This document shows positions 10,779 through 11,291 of a stretch of 11,291 bases of DNA, one piece after another. The notes below the pieces were generated by a model. That model made no database searches. It was not told where the DNA came from and saw only the letters and a list, made by a program, of their open reading frames with translations. Position numbers and translations under genes: made by a program. Source of the stretch: Leptospira ellisii (GTDB lineage: Bacteria; Spirochaetota; Leptospiria; Leptospirales; Leptospiraceae); the NCBI RefSeq assembly GCF_002811955.1, contig NZ_NPEF01000133.1, positions 1-11,291 of the forward strand, given 5' to 3'. The first letter of the stretch is position 1, and every line of letters starts with the position of its first letter.

Positions 10779-11291
10779 TCAAGTGGAAAATTTTTCCATC
10801 AAACGTTTCACGCGATCCGACTGCTCGTCGATTCTCTTCGCCCCGGAATCGATCTCCTGAGAACCGGAGGAAATCAATTTCGCCCCGTGAGAAAGATCCT
10901 GGATCGATTGTTTGATAGAGCTGTAGGCGCTTTTGTTTTCCAGGGAAGAATATTCTAAATCCGTAATATTCGAAGCGATCTCGTGCATCTTCTGCGAACA
11001 AAGATTCAGACCGGATTCCTGCGCGCGCATGTCGTCCAAAAGATGAACGCTAAAACGGGCCATGTTGGAAGCGTTTTCCTGGATCATGGAAAAAAAATCG
11101 GAGAATTGATCCATTTCTCCGTTGCCCGCTTCGATACTCGTCCTCGTAAATTCGATCAAGTCAGTAATTTCTTTCGTATTTCTCATCGTATGATCCGCTA
11201 ATTGAGAAACTTCGTCCGCCACGACGGAAAAGCCGCGGCCTTGTTCGCCGGCCCGAGCCGCTTCAATGGCGGCGTTCAAAGCGAGCATATT
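10779..11291 (-). CDS. Methyl-accepting chemotaxis protein, C-terminal part
   Basis: The frame runs off the right edge, and 170 residues are visible. It begins in the cytoplasmic signalling tip: [16 protein letters not shown], then [16 protein letters not shown]. This is the highly conserved hairpin that contacts CheA and CheW. The rest is a long coiled-coil return arm with glutamine/glutamate and serine/alanine positions suitable for methylation and packing, ending [10 protein letters not shown]. No C-terminal CheR/CheB-tethering pentapeptide is present. The sensor domain, any membrane spans and any HAMP domain lie outside the window, so the signal sensed and the membrane location are unknown. 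The TGA stop is certain. The protein would feed into flagellar motor control. Confidence 0.93.
   Translation of the reverse strand, partial: NMLALNAAIEAARAGEQGRGFSVVADEVSQLADHTMRNTKEITDLIEFTRTSIEAGNGEMDQFSDFFSMIQENASNMARFSVHLLDDMRAQESGLNLCSQKMHEIASNITDLEYSSLENKSAYSSIKQSIQDLSHGAKLISSGSQEIDSGAKRIDEQSDRVKRLMEKFST

Overview
The window looks like chromosomal DNA of a spirochaete, most likely a Leptospira species. This rests on the style of the lipoprotein signal peptides, the mix of a SUF cluster with a PEGA lipoprotein, an EAL protein and a chemotaxis receptor, and short GTAGGAACTCC-type intergenic repeats that I remember from leptospiral genomes. By eye the base composition is more GC-rich than the familiar low-GC pathogens. 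The assignment is inference and no species is claimed. There are no tRNA or rRNA genes, no insertion sequence, no CRISPR array and no phage genes. || Layout, left to right. (1) Positions 1-1331: the 3' end of a membrane protein gene (+), then a small PEGA-domain lipoprotein (+) with a stable dyad just before its ribosome binding site. A strong stem-loop and a 40-codon minus-strand reading frame of uncertain status follow. (2) 1332-3268, minus strand: a secreted or lipid-anchored alpha/beta hydrolase, and a RimJ/RimL-type GNAT acetyltransferase. (3) 3381-7868, minus strand: an iron-sulfur cluster assembly operon read in the order sufC, sufD, Rieske ferredoxin, sufS, sufU, then after a 216-bp gap a sufT-like MIP18/DUF59 gene. 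Junctions from sufC to sufU are overlapping or only a few bases wide. No sufB is present. (4) 7869-8259: a gene-free stretch with several degenerate copies of a short repeat, all in one orientation. (5) 8260-9504, minus strand: an EAL-domain cyclic-di-GMP phosphodiesterase with a C-terminal sensor-like domain. (6) 9657-10619, plus strand: a protein resembling DUF2804. (7) 10779 to the right edge, minus strand: the C-terminal signalling part of a methyl-accepting chemotaxis protein. || How the genes work together. SufS takes sulfur from cysteine and hands it to SufU. SufC-SufD, with a SufB that must be encoded elsewhere, forms the scaffold. SufT-like proteins help mature clusters reach apo-proteins. 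The Rieske ferredoxin lies inside the operon and may be its electron carrier or a client. The other genes are separate units. || The most unusual signal is the 11-mer GTAGGA(A/T)CTCC. It occurs five times exactly, with three more near-copies, almost always at gene 3' ends. It supplies the stop codon of two genes, and one copy is read in frame inside a coding region. The window does not otherwise show a clearly new multi-gene system.
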